Source: CAYZJR01 sp964503045 (GTDB lineage: Bacteria; Cyanobacteriota; Vampirovibrionia; Obscuribacterales; Obscuribacteraceae). From it: a DNA stretch of 64,000 nucleotides. The position numbers and the translations under genes are program-made. The notes beneath the pieces were generated by a model that did no database searches, had not been told where the DNA came from, and saw only the letters and a program-made list of their open reading frames with translations. Of this stretch, positions 34,267 to 43,240 are shown piece by piece; position 1 is the first letter of the stretch, and each line of letters starts with the position of its first letter. The stretch spans positions 1 to 64,000 of the forward strand of contig CAZCZI010000010.1 in NCBI GenBank assembly GCA_964503045.1. The letters are read 5' to 3'.

Positions 34267-35337
34267 ATGCGGAAAATCCCTCCTTGGATGCGAGAGCCAG
34301 AGAAACCACCAGACGGTTCGAGTCACGATCTACACTATGAGATGTGGGGAAGTTATCTTTCGCCCAGAGATGTTCAACGGTTGGAAAAGGCTCTGGGAGC
34401 AATTCCGGACGACTTAGCGATCAGACTTCAACTTATAGGCTACTACCAGAGGCTGAATCATCGCGTCTCGCTAGATTCACGTCTGTGGGTGCACGTTTTT
34501 TGGATGATAGAACATCGTCCAGCAGACTATTTTTCCTTTTACTTGCCGCGTCCAAGATCACCCAAAAGGTATGCGCACTTTAAAGAGCTTTGGCTTAAAC
34601 AAGTGGCAAAGCATAAGGACAATTGGCGAATCACTTGCAATGCTGCAAGCTGTCTTTGTGGCGATGAAGTTAGCGTTACGCTCTTTAAGCGTGCACTTAA
34701 GCTGAAGCCAACTGAAAGCATACCGGCTAGAAGGATCGCACAGCATTTTCGAGTTCAAGCAATTCGCGGGCCGAAGAATCAACGAGCAACTGCAGCGAGG
34801 GAGGCTTTTAGGTTCGCAGATGTTGCACTCAGGCTTGAGGATACAAGAGGTGAGAAGGTAGGAATTCTCATTGACTTTACTTGGACTGCCATTCAACTGA
34901 AAGAACTTGAGCAGGCAAGTCGTTGGGCAGAAAAACTGAAGGCCTACTTTGATGAATCAGGGTTTGAATTATGGGGACAATATGCTTTCCTCTATAAAGC
35001 GCTGATTAATCTTGCAAACAAAGATCAGTCGTCCTGTCGGCGCAATGTACGGAGATTGGCAAGATCATTCTGTGAGGATCCAAGCTACCTCACGGAAAAC
35101 CAACTCTTGTTCAAACTGTTTGATCGAATGTTGGCTCAAGGATTAAAAACCGAACTTCTTCAGTTCATTCAAACTATTTTGTCAGTTTTGGTCTGCGAAA
35201 GATCTTTGCGAAAGTGGAAACGTTGGGAAGAACAACTTAAAAGGGGAAGAACCCCGCATTTTGACTGGCCTAAATATCTCGAAGGCAGCTATCGTTCTGC
35301 GGAAGACGCAATTTGGAAGAAACGGCGGACAACCTAA
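34267..35337 (+). CDS. Hypothetical helical protein, 356 aa
   Basis: No family recognised. The protein is soluble, rich in Trp, Arg and Leu, and its regular helical pattern with ALGAIPDDLAIRLQLIGYY and VTLFKRALKLKPTESIPARR suggests degenerate TPR/SEL1-like units. The ATG at 34267 is preferred; a TTG at 34189 would overlap the SAF gene by 50 bases. The ribosome site is weak for either. It probably forms a unit with the SAF-domain gene just upstream. Confidence 0.6.
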   Translation: MRKIPPWMREPEKPPDGSSHDLHYEMWGSYLSPRDVQRLEKALGAIPDDLAIRLQLIGYYQRLNHRVSLDSRLWVHVFWMIEHRPADYFSFYLPRPRSPKRYAHFKELWLKQVAKHKDNWRITCNAASCLCGDEVSVTLFKRALKLKPTESIPARRIAQHFRVQAIRGPKNQRATAAREAFRFADVALRLEDTRGEKVGILIDFTWTAIQLKELEQASRWAEKLKAYFDESGFELWGQYAFLYKALINLANKDQSSCRRNVRRLARSFCEDPSYLTENQLLFKLFDRMLAQGLKTELLQFIQTILSVLVCERSLRKWKRWEEQLKRGRTPHFDWPKYLEGSYRSAEDAIWKKRRTT

Positions 35338-35372
35338 GCTAATATGTAGGTCGACAACGCTTCGAGGTGCAT

Positions 35373-36080
35373 ATGCCTTCTTCGAAACTCATTGATCTGT
35401 TGACACGGAAGCACTACACGATTCTGCTTGCGACGCTTCTGTTCTTCTTGCTTGCGTATCCGTACTTCGAGGGGCATGGTTCGGTCAAAGAGTGGCTTCT
35501 GCAGAGCATATTTCTAGCCACACTTGTTTTGGCGATCGACAAGCTGACTCAAGGGAAGGTGGATTTGATTGTCGGTTCGATATTTGCCCTTGCTATTTGG
35601 TTAATCGAATTGTGTTTGACCTTCAACGTGAATCTGTTTGGTCCATCGACTGAATTGGTGCAGACGATTCTTACACTTCTGTTCTACTCCGCCGGTTCAG
35701 TGGCGGCACTTATATATGTAATGCGTCCCAAGCATGTGACCAGCGAAACGTTTGCTGCGTGCGCGTTTGTCTATTTGATGCTCGGTGTTACGTGGGGACA
35801 AGGGTATCAGCTTATACATCTCGCTGTTCCCCATTCCTTCCATGAAGGTGGTGCGGAAGTCGGTAAAGTTCTAACGTGGACAGACTTTCTCTACTTTAGT
35901 TTTGCGACAATGACCTCCACCGGATATGGCGACTTGACCCCGGTGTCGTCGCAGGCTCGTTCTATCGCTTCGCTTGAAGCGCTTGTCGGGCAATTCTACC
36001 TAGCGGTTGTGGTAGCTCGCCTCGTGGGACTCGATCGAAAGATTGTGACAACGGAACCTCCAGCGACGAGCCCGTCATAG
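35373..36080 (+). CDS. Two-pore-type potassium channel protein
   Basis: 235 residues. ATG at 35373, with GAGG 6 bases upstream. About five hydrophobic helices fill the first 150 residues, then a pore loop FLYFSFATMTSTGYGDLTPVS containing the K+ selectivity filter TGYGD, then the last pore helix (SLEALVGQFYLAVVVARLVG). The pore signature is that of Ion_trans_2 channels. There is no cytoplasmic RCK/TrkA domain, so gating is probably not NAD- or Ca-regulated in cis. It forms a tetramer in the inner membrane in known homologues. Confidence 0.85.
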   Translation: MPSSKLIDLLTRKHYTILLATLLFFLLAYPYFEGHGSVKEWLLQSIFLATLVLAIDKLTQGKVDLIVGSIFALAIWLIELCLTFNVNLFGPSTELVQTILTLLFYSAGSVAALIYVMRPKHVTSETFAACAFVYLMLGVTWGQGYQLIHLAVPHSFHEGGAEVGKVLTWTDFLYFSFATMTSTGYGDLTPVSSQARSIASLEALVGQFYLAVVVARLVGLDRKIVTTEPPATSPS

Positions 36081-36087
36081 GCCAGTC

Positions 36088-36211
36088 GCATGGCCATGCA
36101 CTGCGTGATCACCCGCCGCGTGGCCATCGTATGTGGTGACTCCGCATCGTATGTGGTGGCCATGCAACGCGTGATCACGCGCCGCGTGGCCATGCACTGC
36201 ATGATGACACC
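36088..36211. repeat. GTGGCCATGCA/GTGATCACGCGCCGC interspersed repeat cluster
   Basis: Three related ~30-base units (about 36088-36119, 36156-36185 and 36186-36211) made of GGCCATGCA followed by YGCGTGATCAC and CGCCGC. A 36-base spacer with a duplicated CGTATGTG motif lies between the first and second. The same building blocks occur at 15112-15222 and partly at 8037-8072. It lies between the channel gene and the hydroxy-acid oxidase gene. Confidence 0.75.
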
Positions 36212-36313
36212 AGATCGGAACCAGCGGCAACGGGATGCAGGGTGCTGCAACAAGGCGGCAAGGCATGCTAGTATCAGCCGCTAGCCACCCACCTGGTCAG
36301 CAACCTACATAGC

Positions 36314-37411
36314 ATGACAATGTCCAGAACCGTTTCTGACGAACCTCTCAATCTCAACGAGCTCGAAGGGCTCGCCAAGAAGAAGCTGTCACAGATGGCT
36401 TATGACTACTATTCAAGCGGAGCGATGGATGAGATAACGCTCTTCGAGAACATCGCGTGCTACCAAAGGCTGCGGCTGCTGCCGCGAATGCTCGTCGACG
36501 TAAGTAATCGCGACATGGCGACCGAAGTGCTGGGCACCAAAATGAGCATACCGGTGATGGTCAGTCCTACCGCGTTTCACGGGCTTGCGCATCCGGATGC
36601 AGAGACAGCAACAGCAAAGGCTGCAGGCAAAGCAGGTGTGTGCATGGTTCAAAGCACCTTGTCCAACTGCTCCATCGAAGAGGTTGCAGCCGCCGCGACT
36701 GGTCCATTATGGTTCCAACTCTATGTATACAAAGATCGCGGAATAACTAAGAATCTGCTGTCTCGGGCAAAGGAAGCCGGGTTCAAAGCAGTAGTCGTTA
36801 CCGTTGACTCGCCGCGACTCGGACGTCGAGAAAGAGATGAGCGGAACAATTTCACTCTTCCCGATACTTTGAGTCTGAAAAACCTGGCAGCGTTGAAGTT
36901 GGACAAGTTTCCAAACGACAAAGGCTCCGGTCTTCGCGCCTACATTGCCAGTTTATACGATCCTGCACTCACCTGGTATGACTTCGAGTGGATTGTAAGT
37001 GAGTCACCACTGCCGGTGCTGGTCAAAGGTGTTCTTCGTGCGGATGATGCATTGAAAGCAATTCGGCACGGAGCAAATGGTATCGTCGTCTCAAACCACG
37101 GCGGACGCCAGCTCGACACGGCTGTATCCGCTATCGAAGCATTGCCCGCAATTGTCGAAGCGGTGGCCGATGAAGTTCCAGTCCTCATTGATGGCGGCAT
37201 CAGACGGGGCACCGACATAATGAAAGCGATTGCGCTCGGCGCAAAGGCAGTCGGCATTGGGCGTCCCGTCTTGTGGGGGCTGGCGTTAAATGGCGCCGAT
37301 GGTGTCGAGATGGTGTTGAATATGATTCGGGCGGAACTCGATCTCGCTATGACTCTTGCTGGATGTTCCGACATCGCGTCGATTACTAGAGACTTGGTGC
37401 AAAAGATATGA
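36314..37411 (+). CDS. FMN-dependent alpha-hydroxy-acid oxidase/dehydrogenase
   Basis: 365 residues, TIM-barrel flavoenzyme of the glycolate oxidase/lactate dehydrogenase (LldD) family. The substrate signatures are present: AYDYYSSGAMDEITL (about 29-43), PVMVSPTAFHGLAHPD (79-94), WFQLYVYKDR, VTVDSPRLGRRERDERNNF, and the active-site SNHGGRQLDTA with its catalytic His. GGIRRGTD with GIGRPVLWGL binds FMN phosphate. It oxidises a 2-hydroxy acid (glycolate or lactate are usual) to the 2-oxo acid. The stop overlaps the start of the next gene (ATGA), so the two are coupled. Confidence 0.92.
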   Translation: MTMSRTVSDEPLNLNELEGLAKKKLSQMAYDYYSSGAMDEITLFENIACYQRLRLLPRMLVDVSNRDMATEVLGTKMSIPVMVSPTAFHGLAHPDAETATAKAAGKAGVCMVQSTLSNCSIEEVAAAATGPLWFQLYVYKDRGITKNLLSRAKEAGFKAVVVTVDSPRLGRRERDERNNFTLPDTLSLKNLAALKLDKFPNDKGSGLRAYIASLYDPALTWYDFEWIVSESPLPVLVKGVLRADDALKAIRHGANGIVVSNHGGRQLDTAVSAIEALPAIVEAVADEVPVLIDGGIRRGTDIMKAIALGAKAVGIGRPVLWGLALNGADGVEMVLNMIRAELDLAMTLAGCSDIASITRDLVQKI

Positions 37412-38340
37412 CCAGGATTATTTCACTTATTGCAAGTTCCACAGAAATCATTCACGTGCTCGGAATGGGCGACAGCATGGTCGGGCGCTCGCATGAATGC
37501 GACTTTCCTGCATCGGTTAAGAAATTGCCAGTCTGCACGTCTGCGAAGTTTAAGGTGGATGGCACCAGCTATGAAATCGACCAGCGCGTAAAAGCGATTC
37601 TGCAAGAGTCGCTGAGCGTTTATCGCGTCGATGCCGAGCTACTTGATTCGCTTAAGCCGACGCACATAATCACTCAAGCGCAGTGTGAAGTTTGCGCTGT
37701 CAGCCTGAAAGACGTCGAGGAAGCCGCGTGTAAAATCATCAGCACGCAACCACAGATCGTGTCGTTGCAGCCGGATTCTCTAGAAGATATTTGGCAGGAC
37801 GTGCGCCGCGTTGGTTCTGCATTAGACGTATCGCAACGAGCCGATGATTGGATTACTTCAGCTAAACAACGCATGAAGCAGATTGAAAGTGATGCGAAGC
37901 AGCATTTGAAAGAAACAAAGAAATCAGCGCCACGAGTGGCGGTGGTAGAGTGGATTGAACCACTGATGGCTGCGGGCAATTGGATGCCCGAACTAGTCGA
38001 GTTAGCTGCTGGCGAAAACTTGTTTGGTGAAGCCGGAAAACATTCTCCATGGATGAAGTTCGAGGACCTTGTCGCTAAGGATCCGGATGTGATTATCGTC
38101 ACTCCATGCGGTTTCGACAATGCAAGAACGTTGCAAGAAATGCATCTTCTGAAGCAACCAGGCTATGAAAAACTAAAAGCAGTGCGGAACAATCGCGTTT
38201 ACGTTGCCGACGGCAATCAATACTTCAATCGCCCCGGTCCACGAGTGGTCGAGTCTCTCGAAATGATGGCGGAGATGCTGCATCCCGAGCGGTTCAATTT
38301 CGGTCATCAGGGAGATGGATGGATCGTCTACGAGGGCTAA
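37408..38340 (+). CDS. BtuF-like cobalamin-binding protein without signal peptide
   Basis: 310 residues, two Rossmann-like lobes of the periplasmic binding protein TroA/BtuF superfamily. IISLIASSTEIIHVLGMGDS (4-23), GRSHECDFPA (26-35) and the C-terminal NQYFNRPGPRVVESLEMMAEMLHPE are characteristic of the cobalamin-binding protein subgroup. No signal sequence is seen, so it is expected to be cytoplasmic, as for many members of this subgroup, and not a true ABC transport receptor. The EutBC pair in this window needs B12. Translational coupling to the hydroxy-acid oxidase gene is unusual and unexplained. Confidence 0.8.
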   Translation: MTRIISLIASSTEIIHVLGMGDSMVGRSHECDFPASVKKLPVCTSAKFKVDGTSYEIDQRVKAILQESLSVYRVDAELLDSLKPTHIITQAQCEVCAVSLKDVEEAACKIISTQPQIVSLQPDSLEDIWQDVRRVGSALDVSQRADDWITSAKQRMKQIESDAKQHLKETKKSAPRVAVVEWIEPLMAAGNWMPELVELAAGENLFGEAGKHSPWMKFEDLVAKDPDVIIVTPCGFDNARTLQEMHLLKQPGYEKLKAVRNNRVYVADGNQYFNRPGPRVVESLEMMAEMLHPERFNFGHQGDGWIVYEG

Positions 38341-38383
38341 GGTGGGACTTTGCCTAAGCAGATCAGTACCGCAAGACGAAACT

Positions 38384-38417
38384 AATACCTAAGGCATGTC
38401 AATACCTAAGGCATGTC
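38384..38417. repeat. 17-bp tandem duplication over the stop codon of the 38406-39032 gene
   Basis: Two exact copies of AATACCTAAGGCATGTC (38384-38400 and 38401-38417). The gene's TAG stop lies inside the second copy. Each unit contains the near palindrome ATGCCTTAGGTAT (minus strand). Same length and position relative to the stop as the duplication at 32487-32525. Confidence 0.85.
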
Positions 38418-39032
38418 CTTGATCTTGATCAGATTTTCAACGTCTTTCTTGCCCACATCCTGCCATGAGTCAGGCCCATTGTCATCAAATGCATACTTCG
38501 CTTTTTCAAAGTTGGCAGCCATGTAGAGAATCATGGCTCGTTCCTTTGCGGTCTTCGCATTGGTCAATGCATCGGACAAGTCATCGGCACTGATACCACC
38601 ATCGCCTTTACAGATCTTGTCAAAATTGTCTTGGAAGTATTTTTGCACTTCCTCGACGGTTACTTTCGCGAGTTCTTTCTTCGCATCGGCGAGATCATTG
38701 GGTTTCATGATGGCGATTGCTTCACCGACTCTCTTTTCGGCGGTCGTCATCTCGCCGCCGTTTTGCAGTCCGTCAACCCACTTCACTTCGTCGTTTCCTC
38801 TGTAGTCGTCACGCTGCCATGGTTTTGGCTTCTCACCGGCGCGACCGATCTTTTCGTCGTCAAGTCCAACAATCTGCAGGTCAGGAAAACCTTCCGGCAT
38901 TTTGCCGGCTGGCTGAAACTTGATGGGTTCAGTCAGCAATAGTTCACTCAACTGAGATCCACTGGCAAAACCCCTTTTGGGTTCTGATTTGTCTGTCGGT
39001 GCCAAGCTTGTATCGACATCGTGGTTTCTCAT
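38406..39032 (-). CDS. Hypothetical protein with EF-hand-like segment
   Basis: 208 residues from the ATG at 39032 (GAGG 8 bases upstream). The N-terminal half is polar and disordered-looking; the C-terminal half is helical. A segment FDKICKGDGGISADDLSDAL (about 140-159) resembles an EF-hand loop, but acidic residues are missing at the first positions, so Ca binding is doubtful. No signal peptide. I know no family; the start MRNHDVDTSL and polar leader resemble other lineage-specific proteins here. Its stop codon lies in a 17-bp tandem duplication. Confidence 0.65.
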   Translation of the reverse strand: MRNHDVDTSLAPTDKSEPKRGFASGSQLSELLLTEPIKFQPAGKMPEGFPDLQIVGLDDEKIGRAGEKPKPWQRDDYRGNDEVKWVDGLQNGGEMTTAEKRVGEAIAIMKPNDLADAKKELAKVTVEEVQKYFQDNFDKICKGDGGISADDLSDALTNAKTAKERAMILYMAANFEKAKYAFDDNGPDSWQDVGKKDVENLIKIKDMP

Positions 39033-39192
39033 TTTTTGACCTCGCATACGCTTAAATTGGGTGCCGCAGGTTCCCCACTATTCCACTAGAGGGCGGAACC
39101 TGTGGCGGTTGTGAGCATATTAGCGGGCAATTTTGAAAAAGTTTTGAACCGTGCCTGGAGCGATGGGGTGCTATGACCGAAAAAGCCAGAGT

Positions 39193-40590
39193 CTAGTGCT
39201 GCTTCACCCAAACACTGATGTCTTTTATCACCTGGTCGCTGACATTGCCGGTCTTGTTCAGGTACTCCTCGGGTGTCGCCATTCCTTCGCCCGTCATAAA
39301 AAGGTGGTTGAGCTTGGGATATATCTTGAAAGTACAGTTCGATTTACCTTTCAAGACTTCCTGCCATTTGCGAAAGTCACCAGATGCGGTTACTTGATAG
39401 TCGCGGCCGCCTTGCAAAAAGAGCACTGGTTTCTCCACAGCCTTCATTGATTCGGCAGGGTCGTACCCGCGCAAGTCGAGCCAATAAACAGCTGGGGCGC
39501 CCATTAGTTCTTTCGCTGGAGTTGATTCCGATAGTGCCGGATCTTTTATTTTGGCTATCTGTTGTTTAATGGTCGGCAATTTCGCTTTGACAGCCGCACC
39601 GTTTTCACCACCGGTCGTGGCGATGTACTCCATTTGTTCCACTAAAAGATCTGTAAGAGGTCTGGAATTTCCAGCCATGCAAACAAACCCGGCGATCTCC
39701 GAGTCTCCTTGCGCGATTCGGGGGAGCATCATGCCGCCCAAACTGTGACCAAGGACATATATCTTGCTCTTATCGGCTTTGGGAAAATCCTTTGCCACTT
39801 TTACTGCCGATAGCGCATCATCGATTGTCTCTTCTTTGACTGTAAGCTTATTTAGATCTACACCAAGGTTTGTTGGTGACTGCTTGGTGCGTTTCTCATA
39901 ACGAAGAACTGCAATGCCGTTTGATGCTAAGCCATGAGCGAGGTCTCTGAATGGTTTGTTTGAACCGATTGACTCATCTCGATCCTCTGGTCCCGAACCA
40001 TGAACGAGAACTACTGCAGGAAACGGTCCATCACCTTTTGGAACCGTCCACGTTGCATCGAGATTTATCGCGGCGCTTGGGATTTTCGTAGATTGTTCGG
40101 TGTATGACGATTGAACCGCATATGGTGCCTCGGCATACTCTTTTTTGCCGATGTGGGGAACAATGAAAAATCCTGCGATTTTTTGATTTCCGACCACGAT
40201 TTTGAGATCGAGAGTCGTGCTTCCGAACACGCATGGAACGTACACGATATCGGCGTGTCCGAGCTTGTCGACAGTTGGAGCATGCGACTCTCTGAAGGGA
40301 CCAGCTTTGATCGCCAAGGACTGCCATATTTGTTGCAACTGTAGTGCAGAGACAGCCGCCTTCATAGTGGGATCGAACCGCTGAGTCGCCTCGGCGAACT
40401 TCTGGTTTTTCAACTGCGTTACGAAGCCTAATGCGATTTGCGATGAAGTAGATCCCTTAAGCGCGGTCTTTCCGGCCGAAGCTTCCGCCGGTGCTCCGAT
40501 TGCGGGGGACAAACTTTTTGCCATGAGAAACACGGCTGAAGAAACACCCAAGACTCCTAGTGCGACTGCTTTAGAGGCGATTTTACTCAT
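39193..40590 (-). CDS. Secreted alpha/beta hydrolase with N-terminal DUF3887-like domain
   Basis: 465 residues. Signal peptide about 1-32. An N-terminal domain (about 50-160; ALGFVTQLKNQKFAEATQRFD) of the DUF3887 type is followed by a hydrolase domain (about 170-465). The oxyanion HGSGPEDRDE (about 196-205) resembles esterases of the BAAT/acyl hydrolase-like group. The nucleophile elbow is GHSLGG, the acid lies in LQGGRDYQV, and the His is in LNHLF. The triad is complete. Substrate unknown. This two-domain layout is common in secreted bacterial esterase/peptidase-like proteins. Confidence 0.87.
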   Translation of the reverse strand: MSKIASKAVALGVLGVSSAVFLMAKSLSPAIGAPAEASAGKTALKGSTSSQIALGFVTQLKNQKFAEATQRFDPTMKAAVSALQLQQIWQSLAIKAGPFRESHAPTVDKLGHADIVYVPCVFGSTTLDLKIVVGNQKIAGFFIVPHIGKKEYAEAPYAVQSSYTEQSTKIPSAAINLDATWTVPKGDGPFPAVVLVHGSGPEDRDESIGSNKPFRDLAHGLASNGIAVLRYEKRTKQSPTNLGVDLNKLTVKEETIDDALSAVKVAKDFPKADKSKIYVLGHSLGGMMLPRIAQGDSEIAGFVCMAGNSRPLTDLLVEQMEYIATTGGENGAAVKAKLPTIKQQIAKIKDPALSESTPAKELMGAPAVYWLDLRGYDPAESMKAVEKPVLFLQGGRDYQVTASGDFRKWQEVLKGKSNCTFKIYPKLNHLFMTGEGMATPEEYLNKTGNVSDQVIKDISVWVKQH

Positions 40591-40722
40591 AATTTTTCCG
40601 TTTCAGTTGCTGATTTGTTTGCGCGTACTTAAGTGCCAAGAGGTGCCAATGACTCCGAGATAAGAGATTTTCGCGCACCTTGGGGGTAAAAAGATTAAAA
40701 GCACTTGAAAGACTCAAATCGT

Positions 40723-42633
40723 ATGAAAGTTCAGCAGGGCGAAAAGCAAAAACAGGTGGAACTTAAAGCCACCTGTGCCGCTTGCAGCTTGCCGATTCGA
40801 AACAACACGAAGGGTTCGATTACTTCGTGGTTGTTCGGCTCTCGCTGCACTTGCAAATCTCAGGGCAATGGCAGGCCAAATGCCACTGAAGAACCAACCG
40901 GTACTGATGCAAACCCCGATAGCGCCGATAATACACAAGAATCCGCAGCCGAGATTCTTCCAGATCTGGGAGAACAATATGAAGTGCTCGAGTTCATCAA
41001 AGAAGGAGGCATGGGACGCGTCTACAAAGTCAGAGACAAGAAGCTCAATGCGATTCTGGCAATTAAACTGATTCGGAAAGAACTTCAGTTGGAGAAGGGT
41101 GCACTCAAGCGGTTCGAGCAGGAAGTAAGCATTCTGCAAAAGCTGACACACATAAACATCGCGCCGGTATACGGGGTCGGCACCACAGACAGTGGCGTTC
41201 CATTTGTGGCGATGGAATACCTCGACGGCGAGAGTCTTGAAGATGTCTTAGCGCGAGAGGAGCGGATTTCCGTAGAGCGAACCTTCGATCTCGCTATTCA
41301 AATCTGCGAAGCGCTATCACATGCACACGCAAAAGGGATCGTTCACCGAGATCTCAAACCGAGCAATATTATTATCACGAAAACCAGTAGTGGCGCCGAA
41401 ATCGCACACATCATCGACTTTGGGGTGGCGCGACTTCAGAGTGTCGATGTCAGACAGTCGCAGAATCTGACGAGGACTGGTGATGTCTTCGGAAGTCCAA
41501 TGTACATGAGCCCGGAGCAATGCCTCGGGGTTGGGCAAGACGAGCGCTCCGACGTATATTCACTTGGATGCATTCTTTTTGAAATGATTACTGGACACCC
41601 GCCATTTCAAGGTTCGAATGCGGTGCAAACAATTGTGCAGCACCTAAATGAGTTGCCGATCTGGAAGACTGGAAATGCTGATGTCCAGGGAATTGTGAAT
41701 AGGTGCTTGCAGAAGGTTCCTGACGACCGCTATCAGACAGTCGAAGATCTTCAGCGCGACTTGTTGAGTATCCAAAGAGGAGCAAAGGTCAAAAAGAGGC
41801 GAACCAAATCCAAGAGTCCGCCGAAGCGAATGCCTTTCTTCATTGGCATTTTCGTTGTCGTGTATGCAGTATTTGGAATTAGCGTGTGGAGTTTCGTTTC
41901 GAATTTCAATGATGCGTCTCATCTCAACTACCGTATCGAAAAAATCCGTGCTCTGGAGCAGAAACTAAATATGAGCACGGTGGCGCTGGAGTATGCAATA
42001 ACAGCTTATCCAGTCATGGACAAAGCAGAAAAAAGTGGATGGACAGGCGCATTCAAACGATTAGCAGACGAAATCCATGAAGATTGCAATACGCTGATCA
42101 AGTCCTCGACTAGCGACGCCTCGAAACCTTTTGAGAAAGAACTGGAAGATGCGGCGCAGGACTACATGAGAGCCGCTCGAGTGGTGTCCGTCGACGAGTG
42201 GAAGCTCTATTCAAAGCCAAACGAAAAGGAATTCAAACATTCAGACAAGTCGATACGAAAAGTCGATTCGAAAATCAATGCAGCCCAACGCGCCAATACT
42301 GACGTCGACGATCAGTATGATGAATTCGAAGACCCGTTCACGACAATCATAAAAGCATTCGCGAAAGAGGATGAGCGCAAATCAGTTTTGTATGCGATTT
42401 ACAAGTCGGAGGATCTAGACCAGCTCATAAGAGAACTGCACTCCGCCGGCAATGATTTGCGGTTAAAGATTGCGAGGTTGCGCGCGCTCGAGGAAGAACA
42501 TAGCGCTGAGTCTTCAGCAAGTCCCAAGTTTCTCAAAGAATCGATTGCTGCAACGTGCATAGTGTTTTTGTTCCTTCATATTGCAGCGTTTGTTTGGTAT
42601 TTCCAACAACTTATGAAAGGACGATTTAAATGA
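40723..42633 (+). CDS. Membrane Ser/Thr protein kinase with N-terminal zinc-ribbon-like motif
   Basis: 636 residues from the ATG at 40723 (a TTG six codons upstream is possible). Cysteines 18, 21, 42 and 44 (CAAC and CTC) form a possible zinc ribbon. A Hanks-type kinase domain (about 86-350) has GGMGRVYKV, Lys115 in AIKLI, HRDLKPSN with Asp210, and DFGVAR with Asp232. A basic linker leads to a transmembrane helix at 371-390 and an extracytoplasmic helical domain (about 395-605); a second TM closes the protein (about 610-630). The extracellular part has no PASTA repeats. It probably senses an envelope signal; targets unknown. It overlaps ruvC (convergent) by 8 bases. Confidence 0.9.
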   Translation: MKVQQGEKQKQVELKATCAACSLPIRNNTKGSITSWLFGSRCTCKSQGNGRPNATEEPTGTDANPDSADNTQESAAEILPDLGEQYEVLEFIKEGGMGRVYKVRDKKLNAILAIKLIRKELQLEKGALKRFEQEVSILQKLTHINIAPVYGVGTTDSGVPFVAMEYLDGESLEDVLAREERISVERTFDLAIQICEALSHAHAKGIVHRDLKPSNIIITKTSSGAEIAHIIDFGVARLQSVDVRQSQNLTRTGDVFGSPMYMSPEQCLGVGQDERSDVYSLGCILFEMITGHPPFQGSNAVQTIVQHLNELPIWKTGNADVQGIVNRCLQKVPDDRYQTVEDLQRDLLSIQRGAKVKKRRTKSKSPPKRMPFFIGIFVVVYAVFGISVWSFVSNFNDASHLNYRIEKIRALEQKLNMSTVALEYAITAYPVMDKAEKSGWTGAFKRLADEIHEDCNTLIKSSTSDASKPFEKELEDAAQDYMRAARVVSVDEWKLYSKPNEKEFKHSDKSIRKVDSKINAAQRANTDVDDQYDEFEDPFTTIIKAFAKEDERKSVLYAIYKSEDLDQLIRELHSAGNDLRLKIARLRALEEEHSAESSASPKFLKESIAATCIVFLFLHIAAFVWYFQQLMKGRFK

Positions 42634-43129
42634 CTTGTTGCATGTGCAACGAGGCCAAGCGAGCATGACACACCGCGATTGCGATGGCATCTGAAGCATC
42701 ATCGGGTTTAATTATCTCGGACAGCCCAAAGAGCCTGGCCACCCCATGCTGCACTTCCAATTTTTGAGCCTTCCCGTAGCCGGTCAAGGTCTGTTTGACT
42801 TGCATCGGCGTATATTCGGCAACATCTACGTCCCGATATGAGGCTGCCTCCAAAATTACACCCCGAGCTTGTGCAACGGGAACCAGCGTTTTTGCGTTCT
42901 TGAAAAAGAATATAGATTCGATAGCCATCACATCAGGACTGTACTGCTCGATGAGAGTAATGATATCCGCCCTAATGATTCCAAGACGCTGTCCGGGAGG
43001 CAGTGTCTTTGGCGTTTGGATGATTCCCGAGGATATGTACTCAAGCGTATTTTTGTCGATACGGTCGAGGACACCGAAGCCCACTGTGGCGGTTCCTGGG
43101 TCGATACCTAATATGCGTTGAAGCGTCAT
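42626..43129 (-). CDS. ruvC: Holliday junction resolvase RuvC
   Basis: 167 residues. It cuts four-way DNA junctions with RuvAB. The acidic residues of the RNase H-like active site are seen in GIDPGTATVGFGVLD (8-22), AIESIFF (69-75) and KPDDASDAIAIAVCHA (about 139-154). Length matches the family (about 165-173 aa). ruvA/ruvB are not in the window. Its last codons overlap the kinase gene end. Confidence 0.95.
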   Translation of the reverse strand: MTLQRILGIDPGTATVGFGVLDRIDKNTLEYISSGIIQTPKTLPPGQRLGIIRADIITLIEQYSPDVMAIESIFFFKNAKTLVPVAQARGVILEAASYRDVDVAEYTPMQVKQTLTGYGKAQKLEVQHGVARLFGLSEIIKPDDASDAIAIAVCHARLASLHMQQVI

Positions 43130-43240
43130 CTTATGATCAAGCAGTCGTTTGCAAGTGTAACATTGTCTTTGTCATAGGCAAAATCTTTTTAGAGCCGCGT
43201 GCAAAGCCAGGGTCTATTCGTTAGCAATACATCAACCAGC

